DNA of 21,315 nucleotides from Phycisphaerales bacterium (GCA_029212425.1 JARGNC010000008.1:7437-28751), one strand, 5' to 3'. Numbered from the stretch's first letter, positions 1-6,842 are shown. Notes: generated by a model not told the origin, from the letters alone. Numbers and translations are program-made.

Positions 1-468
1 ATCGAACGCCGACGAACGGTCTTTGGTCCAACGCATGAGCGGGTCGGGATCTCGCTCAATAACCTCGCGGATTCATACCGATCGCAAGATCGCTTCGATG
101 AGGCAGCCGAACTCTTTGATGAGGCGATCAGCATCTTCCGACTGAATCCCGGGAACCCAAGCCTTCGTCTTGCGATCACCATCCACAATACAGGAGTCAT
201 GCATCTCGAACAATCAAATCTGAATCGGGCTCATGAGTTGCTCAAAGAAGCAGCTGAAATGGTCGAGGGGTTGCTCCCTGATGGCCATTGGATCCGAGCT
301 CAGTTCCGGGTCAAGCTCGCTGAATGCCTGGTTGGAACGGGAGAGCCACAAATCGCTCGTGAGATGCTGCTCGAAGCTCGGCCGGCATTGGTGAGCTCAT
401 TGGGAGAGCAGCATCGGCGCGTGGTATTTATAGACACCCTCTTGGAAGACCTTGAATCCGATCAGTAA
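1..468 (+). CDS. TPR-repeat protein, C-terminal part (5' end outside the window)
   Basis: The frame is open from the first base to the TAA at 466-468, so this is the last 155 codons of a longer gene. The translation shows kinesin-light-chain-type tetratricopeptide repeats: an N-N-L-A-x-x-Y helix followed by F-D-E-A-x-x-L-F-x-E-A, then a second unit around H-N-T-G-V-M with R-A-H-E-L-L-K-E-A, then a third. TPR units of this type mediate protein-protein contacts. In planctomycetes they often form the C-terminal half of Ser/Thr kinases like the one at 10960-13317, so this may be the tail of such a kinase, but no kinase domain is inside the window. The next gene begins 47 bases downstream with its own putative promoter. 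The TPR call is firm; the function of the whole protein is unknown. Confidence 0.8.
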   Translation: MERRRTVFGPTHERVGISLNNLADSYRSQDRFDEAAELFDEAISIFRLNPGNPSLRLAITIHNTGVMHLEQSNLNRAHELLKEAAEMVEGLLPDGHWIRAQFRVKLAECLVGTGEPQIAREMLLEARPALVSSLGEQHRRVVFIDTLLEDLESDQ

Positions 469-504
469 CACTTGGTTTGTGACGACAAAGGTTCTTGGGG
501 ATAC

Positions 505-510
505 TACAAT
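505..510 (+). promoter_or_regulatory. Putative -10 element of a leaderless promoter for the thiolase gene
   Basis: TACAAT (5 of 6 matches to TATAAT) ends five bases before the ATG at 516. ACGACA at 482-487 lies 17 bases upstream and matches four positions of TTGACA. A start site 6-7 bases after the -10 would fall on the ATG itself, and no Shine-Dalgarno sequence is visible. The response-regulator gene at 16005 has the same arrangement, including the octamer ACTACAAT. Confidence 0.4.
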
Positions 511-515
511 TCGCG

Positions 516-1721
516 ATGCAAAGAAGAGCCGCTGTTATCTGTGCGTTGCGAACCCCGATCGGTCGATTTGGCGGATCACTCGCTTCTGTTCGTCCTGATG
601 ATCTCGCTGCCCATGTGATCCGTTCGGTTGTTGAGCGGACAGGGATCGACGGCGGATTGATTGACGATGTGTACTTTGGAGCTGCGAACCAGGCTGGCGA
701 AGACAACAGGAATGTTGCTCGTATGGCAGCATTGATTGCAGGTCTTCCTGAGACTGTGCCTGGATCGACTGTTAATCGGTTGTGTGCGTCTGGACTGGAA
801 GCAATCAATATCGCTGCACGCATGATCGAAACCAACCACGGCGATGTCTTCATCGCTGGTGGTGTGGAGTCAATGAGCAGAGCGCCGTATGTCCTGAGCA
901 AGGCGGACTACGGGTATGATCGTGGTCAGCAGATGTACGACACATCGATCGGATGGCGGTTTATCAATCCGAAGCTCTCAGCGATCCACCATCCGTATCC
1001 GATGGGCGAAACGGCTGAGAATGTCGCACGCGATCATAAGATCAGCCGAGCAGATCAGGACGCATTTGCATACAGAAGTCAACAGCGATGGAAAGCGGCT
1101 CATGAAGCAGGTCGATTCACTGACGAGTTGGTTCCTGTCGAGATCCCTCAACGCAAGGGGGATCCGATTCGTGTAAATACGGATGAGCATCCTCGACCAG
1201 AATCAACCCTCGAACAACTCGGCAAGCTCCGAGCCGTGTTTGCGAAAGATGAACTGGGCACGGTTACTGCGGGGAACTCGTCCGGGGTCAACGATGGTGC
1301 TGCAGCGATGTTGCTTGTTGAAGAATCCAAAGCAAAGGAGCTTGGATTGTCGCCAATTGCGTATGTTGGGATGAGTGCCTCTGCAGGCGTCGATCCAGCG
1401 CATATGGGGATCGGTCCGGTCCCAGCAATTCGGAAAGCACTCGGTCGTGCTGGATTATCTCTCGATGACATCGACCTCGTTGAAATCAATGAGGCGTTCG
1501 CGGCACAATCCATCGCGTGTGCACGCGAGCTCAATATTCCAGACGAGAAACTCAATGTTAACGGCGGCGCCATTGCAATCGGACACCCGCTCGGCTGCAG
1601 CGGGACCCGCATCGCCACCACGCTGATTCATCAGATGGTTCGCGACGATGCCAAACGCGGGATCGCGGCGTTGTGTGTTGGTGTTGGACAGGGACTCGCG
1701 ACGGTCTTTGAACGCGATTGA
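516..1721 (+). CDS. pcaF: Thiolase, 3-oxoadipyl-CoA thiolase-like (acetyl-CoA acyltransferase)
   Basis: This 401-residue thiolase matches the usual family length. It should cleave a 3-oxoacyl-CoA with CoA to give acetyl-CoA and an acyl-CoA two carbons shorter. Cys90 in NRLCASG is the nucleophile, and His357 in GHPLG and Cys387 in CVGVGQG complete the catalytic set. The stretches ANQAGEDNRNVARMA, GGVESMSRAPYV and IGWRFINP are typical of PcaF, which splits 3-oxoadipyl-CoA into succinyl-CoA and acetyl-CoA. I chose ATG 516 because the protein then begins like other thiolases (A-V-I-C-A-x-R-T-P-I-G-R-F-G-G); a TTG seven codons upstream is less likely. The gene converges on an operon encoding PcaI/PcaJ-like CoA-transferase subunits, the enzymes that precede PcaF. 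No aromatic ring-cleavage genes are present, so its substrate may come from amino-acid breakdown. A broader acetyl-CoA acyltransferase role is possible. Confidence 0.88.
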   Translation: MQRRAAVICALRTPIGRFGGSLASVRPDDLAAHVIRSVVERTGIDGGLIDDVYFGAANQAGEDNRNVARMAALIAGLPETVPGSTVNRLCASGLEAINIAARMIETNHGDVFIAGGVESMSRAPYVLSKADYGYDRGQQMYDTSIGWRFINPKLSAIHHPYPMGETAENVARDHKISRADQDAFAYRSQQRWKAAHEAGRFTDELVPVEIPQRKGDPIRVNTDEHPRPESTLEQLGKLRAVFAKDELGTVTAGNSSGVNDGAAAMLLVEESKAKELGLSPIAYVGMSASAGVDPAHMGIGPVPAIRKALGRAGLSLDDIDLVEINEAFAAQSIACARELNIPDEKLNVNGGAIAIGHPLGCSGTRIATTLIHQMVRDDAKRGIAALCVGVGQGLATVFERD

Positions 1722-1731
1722 TTCAATCAAT
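1717..1731. repeat. 15-bp palindrome spanning two convergent stop codons
   Basis: ATTGATT-C-AATCAAT is a perfect inverted repeat around one central base. The left arm holds the thiolase stop (TGA 1719-1721). The right arm, read on the minus strand, holds the aminotransferase stop (TGA 1725-1723). Only one base separates the two genes. The repeat is too AT-rich and lacks the T tract expected of a strong intrinsic terminator. Confidence 0.6.
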
Positions 1732-3048
1732 GTTTGATGCTAGTTGCTCAAACCCACGCTTGTATGCGTCGACCAATGCATCGATGTCTGCCTCAGTCAT
1801 CGGGGTCGACAGGGTTGACGAACATGTATTGATCAGCAAGAACCCCTCGTCAAACATATGATCGAGCAAAAACTTGAGCCTCGGAGCTTCCTGAGGCGAC
1901 AGGTATGCTTCGCGATAGTTTCTTGGTGCGGATTCTTTCACATGGACACGGAACATCGACCCGGTCCCGGTGACACTCGCAACAACCCCGGTCGCATTGA
2001 TCGCGGATTCGATGCCTGTGACTGCTCGCTTGGCAAGATCGTTGAGTCGTTGGATTGCAGGACGATCAAACTTTTTCATCGCTGCGTAACCTGCAACCAT
2101 GCTTACGGGGTTTGCCGAGAAAGTACCAGAATGCGGGAAGAGGTAACGCATTGATTTCGGATTGAGGACATCCATGACATCAGATCTCCCCGCGACCGCA
2201 CCGATGGGGAATCCTCCACCGATCATTTTGCCAAGTGCGGTGAGATCTGCTTGGATGCCGTACTTTTCTTGCAGACCACCATACTCGGCTCGGAAGGTAA
2301 TGACTTCATCAAGCACAAGCATCACGCCGTTCTTGGTTGTCCATTCTCGCAATGCATTGACAAAGTCAGGCTCGGCTGGGTTTAGACCGACACGGTGAGG
2401 CATGAGATCAAGAACTACGCACGCAAGTTTGTCTGCGTTCTTGTCCAGTAGAGCAATAGCTTTCTCGATATTGTTGTACGGGAAGACAACGACATCCGAC
2501 ATGGTGGATTCTGGCGTCCCTGAAACCAACGGGACATTACTCGGGCAATCGGCATCCCCCCAAGAATCAGGGCTTGGGGTTTGGCTCACTTCTACACAAT
2601 CGTATGCGCCGTGATAAGCTCCCTCGGCTTTGGCGACCATCGGGCGGTTGGTGTACGCGCGGGAAGCTTTGATCGCGAGCATCAATGCTTCGGTTCCGGA
2701 GTTCACAAAGCGGAGTTGTTCGAAGCCCTCATTTCGCGAGAGCAGGTGCTCGGCATACTCGATCTCGACTTCGGTACCCATGTTGTATGCGGTACCCTTT
2801 GCTAGTTGCTCCCCCACTACGCGCACCATGTCTGGATCGGCATGTCCGTGGATAAGCGAGGCCATGTTGTTTGCAAAGTCGATCCGATCGACCCCATCTA
2901 CATCGACGATGTGACAGCCGTAGGCGTGATCGACATACAGCGGGTTTGGATCGCGCAAGACCGCGTTGCGGCTGACTCCACCTGGGAGTACTTTGCGTGC
3001 TCGTTCGAACAGTTCCGCACTTCGGGTGGTTTGTGCTGGTGTACTCAT
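1723..3048 (-). CDS. Class III PLP aminotransferase, HemL-like, probably acting on a beta-amino acid
   Basis: This is a 441-residue fold-type I PLP enzyme. NSGTEA (116-121) should bind the cofactor phosphate, D-E-V (247-249) the pyridine ring, and Lys274 in LGKMIGGG should form the Schiff base. Overall similarity is to glutamate-1-semialdehyde aminomutase, but I doubt a role in heme synthesis. It is the last gene of a catabolic operon, and its N-terminus reads PGGVSR. Beta-phenylalanine aminotransferases related to HemL carry an Arg in this position (Arg41 in the Variovorax enzyme, PGGNTR) that binds the substrate carboxylate; true HemL has PGGVNSP there. I infer that it removes the 3-amino group made by the upstream KamA-like enzyme, giving a 3-oxoacid. 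AAGGA lies nine bases before the ATG, and the gap to the CoA-transferase B gene is 16 bases. The fold is certain, the substrate inferred. Confidence 0.85.
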   Translation of the reverse strand: MSTPAQTTRSAELFERARKVLPGGVSRNAVLRDPNPLYVDHAYGCHIVDVDGVDRIDFANNMASLIHGHADPDMVRVVGEQLAKGTAYNMGTEVEIEYAEHLLSRNEGFEQLRFVNSGTEALMLAIKASRAYTNRPMVAKAEGAYHGAYDCVEVSQTPSPDSWGDADCPSNVPLVSGTPESTMSDVVVFPYNNIEKAIALLDKNADKLACVVLDLMPHRVGLNPAEPDFVNALREWTTKNGVMLVLDEVITFRAEYGGLQEKYGIQADLTALGKMIGGGFPIGAVAGRSDVMDVLNPKSMRYLFPHSGTFSANPVSMVAGYAAMKKFDRPAIQRLNDLAKRAVTGIESAINATGVVASVTGTGSMFRVHVKESAPRNYREAYLSPQEAPRLKFLLDHMFDEGFLLINTCSSTLSTPMTEADIDALVDAYKRGFEQLASNID

Positions 3049-3064
3049 CGGATTGAATCCTTGG

Positions 3065-3727
3065 TTAATCGGAAACAGGTATCAGCGGTGCGCCGGTGCG
3101 CTCCTGCACATAGTCAAAGTCCACGCCGGGACTCAGCTCGACAAGCTTGAATCCTTCCGGGGTGACATCAATCACCGCTAGGTCGGTGTAGATCCTGTTG
3201 ATCACTCCCAGACCTGTCAGTGGATAAGTGCATTCGTCTACGAGCTTGGGCTCACCTGTCTTGGTGCAGTGCTGGGTAATGACAAACACGGATTTAACTC
3301 CGGCACACAGGTCCATTGCACCACCAACTGCTGGGATCGCGCCTGGTTCGCCGGTGGACCAGTTGGCGAGATCGCCGGCTTTGGAAACCTGCATGGCGCC
3401 CAGAACACAGAGATCGATATGACCCCCTCGGATCATCGCAAAGCTATCCGCGTGGTGGAAGAATGCGGCGCCGGGATTGACGGTGACATGACGCTTGCCT
3501 GCGTTGATGAGTTCTGGATCTCCCTTGCCTTCTTCTGGGGAAGGCCCCATTCCAAGCAAGCCGTTCTCGGTGTGATAGATCAGTGTGCGACCTTCTGGAA
3601 CGAAGCGTGCGACGAGTTCTGGGATCCCGATTCCGAGATTGACATAGGACCCGTTTGGGATGTCCTGAGCGAGACGCTGTGCCATCTCTTCTCGCGTGCG
3701 GCCGATCACTTTGGTTTGCTCGCTCAT
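3065..3727 (-). CDS. pcaJ: 3-oxoacid CoA-transferase subunit B, PcaJ-like
   Basis: The 220-residue protein is a full-length beta subunit of a class I (SCOT-type) CoA-transferase. With subunit A it moves CoA, typically from succinyl-CoA, to a 3-oxoacid. Glu54 in TENGLLG is the expected catalytic glutamate that carries the acyl-CoA intermediate. GMGPSP, FFHHADSF, RGGHID and GDLANW are family signatures shared with PcaJ, ScoB and AtoA. The ATG overlaps the subunit A stop in an ATGA arrangement (3727-3724), so the subunits should be translationally coupled in equal amounts, and GGAG lies about ten bases upstream. 3-Oxoadipate is a reasonable substrate given the PcaI-like partner and PcaF-like thiolase, but acetoacetate or another 3-oxoacid cannot be excluded. 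Confidence 0.88.
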   Translation of the reverse strand: MSEQTKVIGRTREEMAQRLAQDIPNGSYVNLGIGIPELVARFVPEGRTLIYHTENGLLGMGPSPEEGKGDPELINAGKRHVTVNPGAAFFHHADSFAMIRGGHIDLCVLGAMQVSKAGDLANWSTGEPGAIPAVGGAMDLCAGVKSVFVITQHCTKTGEPKLVDECTYPLTGLGVINRIYTDLAVIDVTPEGFKLVELSPGVDFDYVQERTGAPLIPVSD

Positions 3728-4434
3728 GGGTACGACGCTCCTGCAGCTACCAACTCAGACTCGAATGCGGGCTCGGTGACCTCAACGACTCGGCTCACGA
3801 AGATACCTGGTGTGACCACGACTTCTGGATCCATCTCACCCGCTTCGACAACCTTGTTGACTTGAACAATCGCTACCTTTGCCGCCATTGCCATTGGGGG
3901 ACCAAAGTTGCGTGCGGTTTTGTTGTAGACGATGTTGCCATGCGTGTCTGCGGCCTGACCCTTGATGAGAGCGAAGTCCGCTTTGAGTCCGCGTTCGAGG
4001 AGGTACTCCTTCCCGTCGAACTCTCTGCTTTCCTTGCCGTCCGCGAGCGGAGTCCCCACTGCGGCGGGTGTGTAGAACCCCGGAATCCCTGCACCACCTG
4101 CACGAATGCGCTCCGCGAGCGTTCCTTGGGGGACCAGTTCGAGTTCTGTTTTCCCGCTCCGGTAGAGATCGGGGAAGACAGTCGAGTTTGCGGTTCTTGG
4201 GAACGAACAGATGATCTTGGAGACACGCTCTGCTTTGAGCAATGCTGCGAGACCAACTTCACCGCTTCCGGTGTTGTTGCTGACAACCGTCAGGTCTTTG
4301 GCGCCTTGATCGATCAGCGCATGAATAAGCTCGATGGGGCTGCCGGCTTCACCGAATCCACCGATCATGACCGTTGCGCCGTCGAATACATCACGCACCG
4401 CATCTGCGGCACTGGCGACTTTTTTGTTGATCAT
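3724..4434 (-). CDS. pcaI: 3-oxoacid CoA-transferase subunit A, PcaI-like
   Basis: The 236-residue alpha subunit begins MINK and carries GGFGEAGSP near residue 25, which fits the GGFGxxGxP CoA-binding motif. It continues with LTVVSNN, IICSFPR, LELVPQGTLAERIRAGGAG, DFALIKG and ARNFGPPMAMAAK. These stretches follow the pattern of PcaI, the 3-oxoadipate:succinyl-CoA transferase alpha subunit, more closely than that of the short acetoacetate transferase AtoD; this is from memory of the families, not an alignment. The ATG overlaps the stop of the KamA-like gene (ATGA, 4434-4431), and the stop overlaps the start of subunit B, so three genes are read as one coupled unit. Its place directly after an aminomutase suggests that the 3-oxoacid comes from an amino acid rather than from an aromatic compound. 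Confidence 0.88.
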   Translation of the reverse strand: MINKKVASAADAVRDVFDGATVMIGGFGEAGSPIELIHALIDQGAKDLTVVSNNTGSGEVGLAALLKAERVSKIICSFPRTANSTVFPDLYRSGKTELELVPQGTLAERIRAGGAGIPGFYTPAAVGTPLADGKESREFDGKEYLLERGLKADFALIKGQAADTHGNIVYNKTARNFGPPMAMAAKVAIVQVNKVVEAGEMDPEVVVTPGIFVSRVVEVTEPAFESELVAAGASYP

Positions 4435-5873
4435 CGCGACACTTGCTCCGCTGGCTCGTCCTTGGTTTCTACAACACGCTTGTAATCGAACAAGCCCGCT
4501 TCATCGAAGAGTACGCGATCCTCGTAGTCGTTGAACCAAACCGCATCGGGGTTGCGTCCGACGATGCAGACTTTGCCTCGATCTGGAGCGCCGTGTGCGT
4601 TGCGGAGGAGTTTGAAGATGACGACGCCGTTCTCGCTTCCTTTGAGTCCTGGGATTGGCTCATTGGTGACCGCGTTGACCTCGGTCTTGCCCTTGTAGTG
4701 TGTGATCGAGAGCCGTGCGTGTGTTTCGACGCCTGATAGGCCCTTTTGGGACTCGTTGAGGATGTTCCATGCTTTCTCGATTGGAATGTTGAACGCTTTG
4801 TATGCGACGATATCACGACCACAGAAGAAATAGTGGTTTTCCGCACCGACACGCTTCATCTCACGCTGCATGATTCGCAGTGCGTCCGCGTCGTCGTTGA
4901 TGTCCTTGATGATCGGGGTCTGGTTCTCGACGGTGATCCATCCGCGAGCGAGGAGTCCTCGCATCGCTGCGATTGTGTCTGGAACCCACTGAAGGATGCC
5001 CTTATCATCGGTGATGTAGTTGAAATCATCGTCCTTCTGGAGGAACTCGTCTGGGTGCTCGAAGTGGATCATCATGTGGAGTCCAACCTCTGGGTAGGAC
5101 TCGTGGAAACTGTCGAGCATCGCGAAGAATGACTCATCGAAACGGAGTGGATAAAACGCCATTTCTTTCGTGCCGATCCGGATGGATTCGACACCTGATT
5201 CAGCGAGTGCTGCGAGCCAAGCACCGATCTTGGAGTTGTTGAGCACCATTGGGTCGCCACCTGAGAGGAGGACTTCTCGGAGTTTCTCCCTCCCGCAGAC
5301 TGGGTGGCGTCCGCCGTTGTCTGCGACTTGCTGATTGAAGGAACGGATGTAGCTGGTGATCTCTGGGATTTTGGCGAGTCCCTTTTTCGCGACGGTGCCG
5401 TCGGCGCGTTTGATTTCTTTGCGTGCGATGAGTTCTTCGCGGTAGCAGAATCGGCAGTGTGCAGAGCAAGTCGAGACGACATACATCAGACCCATCTCAT
5501 ACTTGTGGAGGAGCCCTTCGACCGGTGCGTAGTCCATCTGGTTCCCTGGATCTTCTGATCCCGCGAGGTCCAGGGTTTCGTCCGGGCTCGCTTTGACGAG
5601 CCGCTGGATTGGCTTGCTCTTCATCGCGAGTTCAGCGAAGTGGCGTGTAACCTTTACAGGCATGCGTTTTTCAACATCCCGATCGCCGCCTTTGAGTCCG
5701 CCGAGCTGGACGAGTTCATCGGAGCTGTAGAACCCCTTGAGGTCTTCCGAGGTGCTTCCATCAAGGAAGGGCTTGAGCCCATTCAAGATCTCACGCTTGT
5801 ACTGCACATCCTCGATGGACTCGAGAAATGCTTGTTCCTTGTCTGTTGGGACATATTTTTGCGGCTGGATCAT
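4431..5873 (-). CDS. KamA-family radical SAM aminomutase, substrate uncertain
   Basis: This 480-residue protein belongs to the lysine 2,3-aminomutase family, which uses a [4Fe-4S] cluster, S-adenosylmethionine and PLP to shift an amino group from C2 to C3. Cys136, Cys140 and Cys143 in CSAHCRFC are the cluster ligands and LLSGGD (202-207) is the SAM-contact motif. Lys396 in GKTEV aligns best with the PLP lysine of the Clostridium enzyme (GGGGKTPV). The two aspartates that bind the lysine side-chain amine (Asp293, Asp330 in Clostridium) seem absent: the first region reads CGRD (351-354), the second SITHYKG. The C-terminal cysteine cluster of the Clostridium enzyme is also missing. Glutamate 2,3-aminomutase likewise replaces these aspartates, so a dicarboxylic amino acid is plausible. 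ATG 5873 is chosen because GGAG lies eight bases upstream. It is first in the operon. Confidence 0.85.
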   Translation of the reverse strand: MIQPQKYVPTDKEQAFLESIEDVQYKREILNGLKPFLDGSTSEDLKGFYSSDELVQLGGLKGGDRDVEKRMPVKVTRHFAELAMKSKPIQRLVKASPDETLDLAGSEDPGNQMDYAPVEGLLHKYEMGLMYVVSTCSAHCRFCYREELIARKEIKRADGTVAKKGLAKIPEITSYIRSFNQQVADNGGRHPVCGREKLREVLLSGGDPMVLNNSKIGAWLAALAESGVESIRIGTKEMAFYPLRFDESFFAMLDSFHESYPEVGLHMMIHFEHPDEFLQKDDDFNYITDDKGILQWVPDTIAAMRGLLARGWITVENQTPIIKDINDDADALRIMQREMKRVGAENHYFFCGRDIVAYKAFNIPIEKAWNILNESQKGLSGVETHARLSITHYKGKTEVNAVTNEPIPGLKGSENGVVIFKLLRNAHGAPDRGKVCIVGRNPDAVWFNDYEDRVLFDEAGLFDYKRVVETKDEPAEQVSR

Positions 5874-5915
5874 GAACTGGACTCCATTTCGTGACGACTC
5901 GGGTCGAAACTGTTT

Positions 5916-5956
5916 TTGTAATAGGATGCACACTCGGCACCCTTCATTGTAATACA
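5916..5956. promoter_or_regulatory. Candidate operator between the divergent aminomutase and RpiR genes
   Basis: TTGTAATA occurs at 5916-5923 and again at 5947-5954, exactly 31 bp apart or about three helical turns. The second copy extends to the odd-centred palindrome TGTA-A-TACA (5948-5956). RpiR-family regulators such as HexR bind TGTAAT/ATTACA-type sites, so these are natural candidates for autoregulation and control of the operon. TGTAAT also resembles a -10 hexamer, so the boxes may overlap promoters. I could not place a convincing -35 on either strand. Confidence 0.45.
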
Positions 5957-5977
5957 CTGACCACCGGAGTGCCAGTG

Positions 5978-6823
5978 ATGTCGATACAAGATTTCATCGC
6001 CAAAGTCAGCGAACAACTGACCCCAACTGAACGCAGAATTGCGTCGTTGGTCCTTGAGGACCCGACTTTGATTGCATTTGGGACGGTATCGGACCTTGCG
6101 GGCCGCGCCCAGACCAGTAGGCCTTCTATCGTCCGGTTCGCGACAAAGCTTGGCTTTGAAGGGTACACGGATCTCCAAAGCTGGATTCGAGAAGAACTCT
6201 CGAATCAGTTGACCAGTCCGAGTCACCGAATTCGACATCAGGATGAATCCACAGCTCCGATCAGGACGGCAATCGAGAATGCGGTCCATCAGACATTCTC
6301 GTCGCTGGATGCGTCCAAGCTAGAGGATCTAGCAACCCCGATCGCTTCCGCACGGAATGTCTGGGTCATCTCAGGTGAAACCTCGATGGCGGGCGCTCTT
6401 GCGCTCCATAGTGGCTTATCGATGATCCGACCTGATGTCCACCTCGTTGAGGAACATTCGACTGGGAGGGACCTGAGCAGCGCCTCGGACAGCGATACTG
6501 CAGTCGTCTTTGACTTTGCGAGGTACCGCCGATATTCGGTGACGACCGCTCGTGTGCTTGCTGGGTATGGCGTGAAGGTGGTCGCGATCACTGACGGTCC
6601 ATTGTCGCCGCTGGTCTCGCTTGCTGAGACTTGGTGCGAACTGCAAATTCCAGCGGTTGGGCCGTTTGACAGTTCTGTCCCAGCCGTCATCACTTCAGAA
6701 CTGCTTGTGGCGCAGGTTGTGAAACTCCTGGGAGCGAAGGCCCATCATCGCATCGATCGACTCGAAGATCTCTGGCAACAAACAGATACATTTTTGAACT
6801 ACAGCCCACGAAGAAATCGATAG
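5978..6823 (+). CDS. RpiR/MurR-family transcriptional regulator (HTH plus SIS domain)
   Basis: The 281-residue protein has an N-terminal RpiR-type helix-turn-helix (about residues 5-80; LTPTERRIASLVLEDP, then TSRPSIVRFATKLGFEGY) and a C-terminal SIS domain. ATG 5978 is preferred because GGAG stands eight bases upstream and the protein then begins like its family; an upstream in-frame ATG at 5891 would add an unrelated extension. SIS domains in this family usually sense phosphosugars through a Ser-rich SGxS-type loop. Here that place reads VFDFARYRR, so the phosphosugar-binding serines are missing and the effector is probably something else. The gene is divergent from the aminomutase operon and shares a 104-bp intergenic space with it, so local control of that operon is the simplest inference. 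Its 3' end lies 19 bases from the convergent pgl gene, so control of the pentose phosphate genes is an alternative. Confidence 0.85.
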   Translation: MSIQDFIAKVSEQLTPTERRIASLVLEDPTLIAFGTVSDLAGRAQTSRPSIVRFATKLGFEGYTDLQSWIREELSNQLTSPSHRIRHQDESTAPIRTAIENAVHQTFSSLDASKLEDLATPIASARNVWVISGETSMAGALALHSGLSMIRPDVHLVEEHSTGRDLSSASDSDTAVVFDFARYRRYSVTTARVLAGYGVKVVAITDGPLSPLVSLAETWCELQIPAVGPFDSSVPAVITSELLVAQVVKLLGAKAHHRIDRLEDLWQQTDTFLNYSPRRNR

Positions 6824-6842
6824 ACCGAAACAAAGAAATGAA

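Noticed and set aside
1723..3048. Glutamate-1-semialdehyde aminomutase (HemL) of heme synthesis
   Set aside because: The general similarity is real, but the PGGVSR start motif and the position at the end of a catabolic operon argue against it.
3655..4485. A 276-codon open frame on the plus strand across the CoA-transferase genes
   Set aside because: It is antisense to two clear conserved genes, its Cys/Arg-rich translation has no recognisable domain, and it has no ribosome site.
4431..5873. Classical lysine fermentation through beta-lysine
   Set aside because: None of the following pathway genes (5,6-aminomutase, diaminohexanoate dehydrogenase, cleavage enzyme) is in the window, and the lysine side-chain-binding aspartates appear to be missing.
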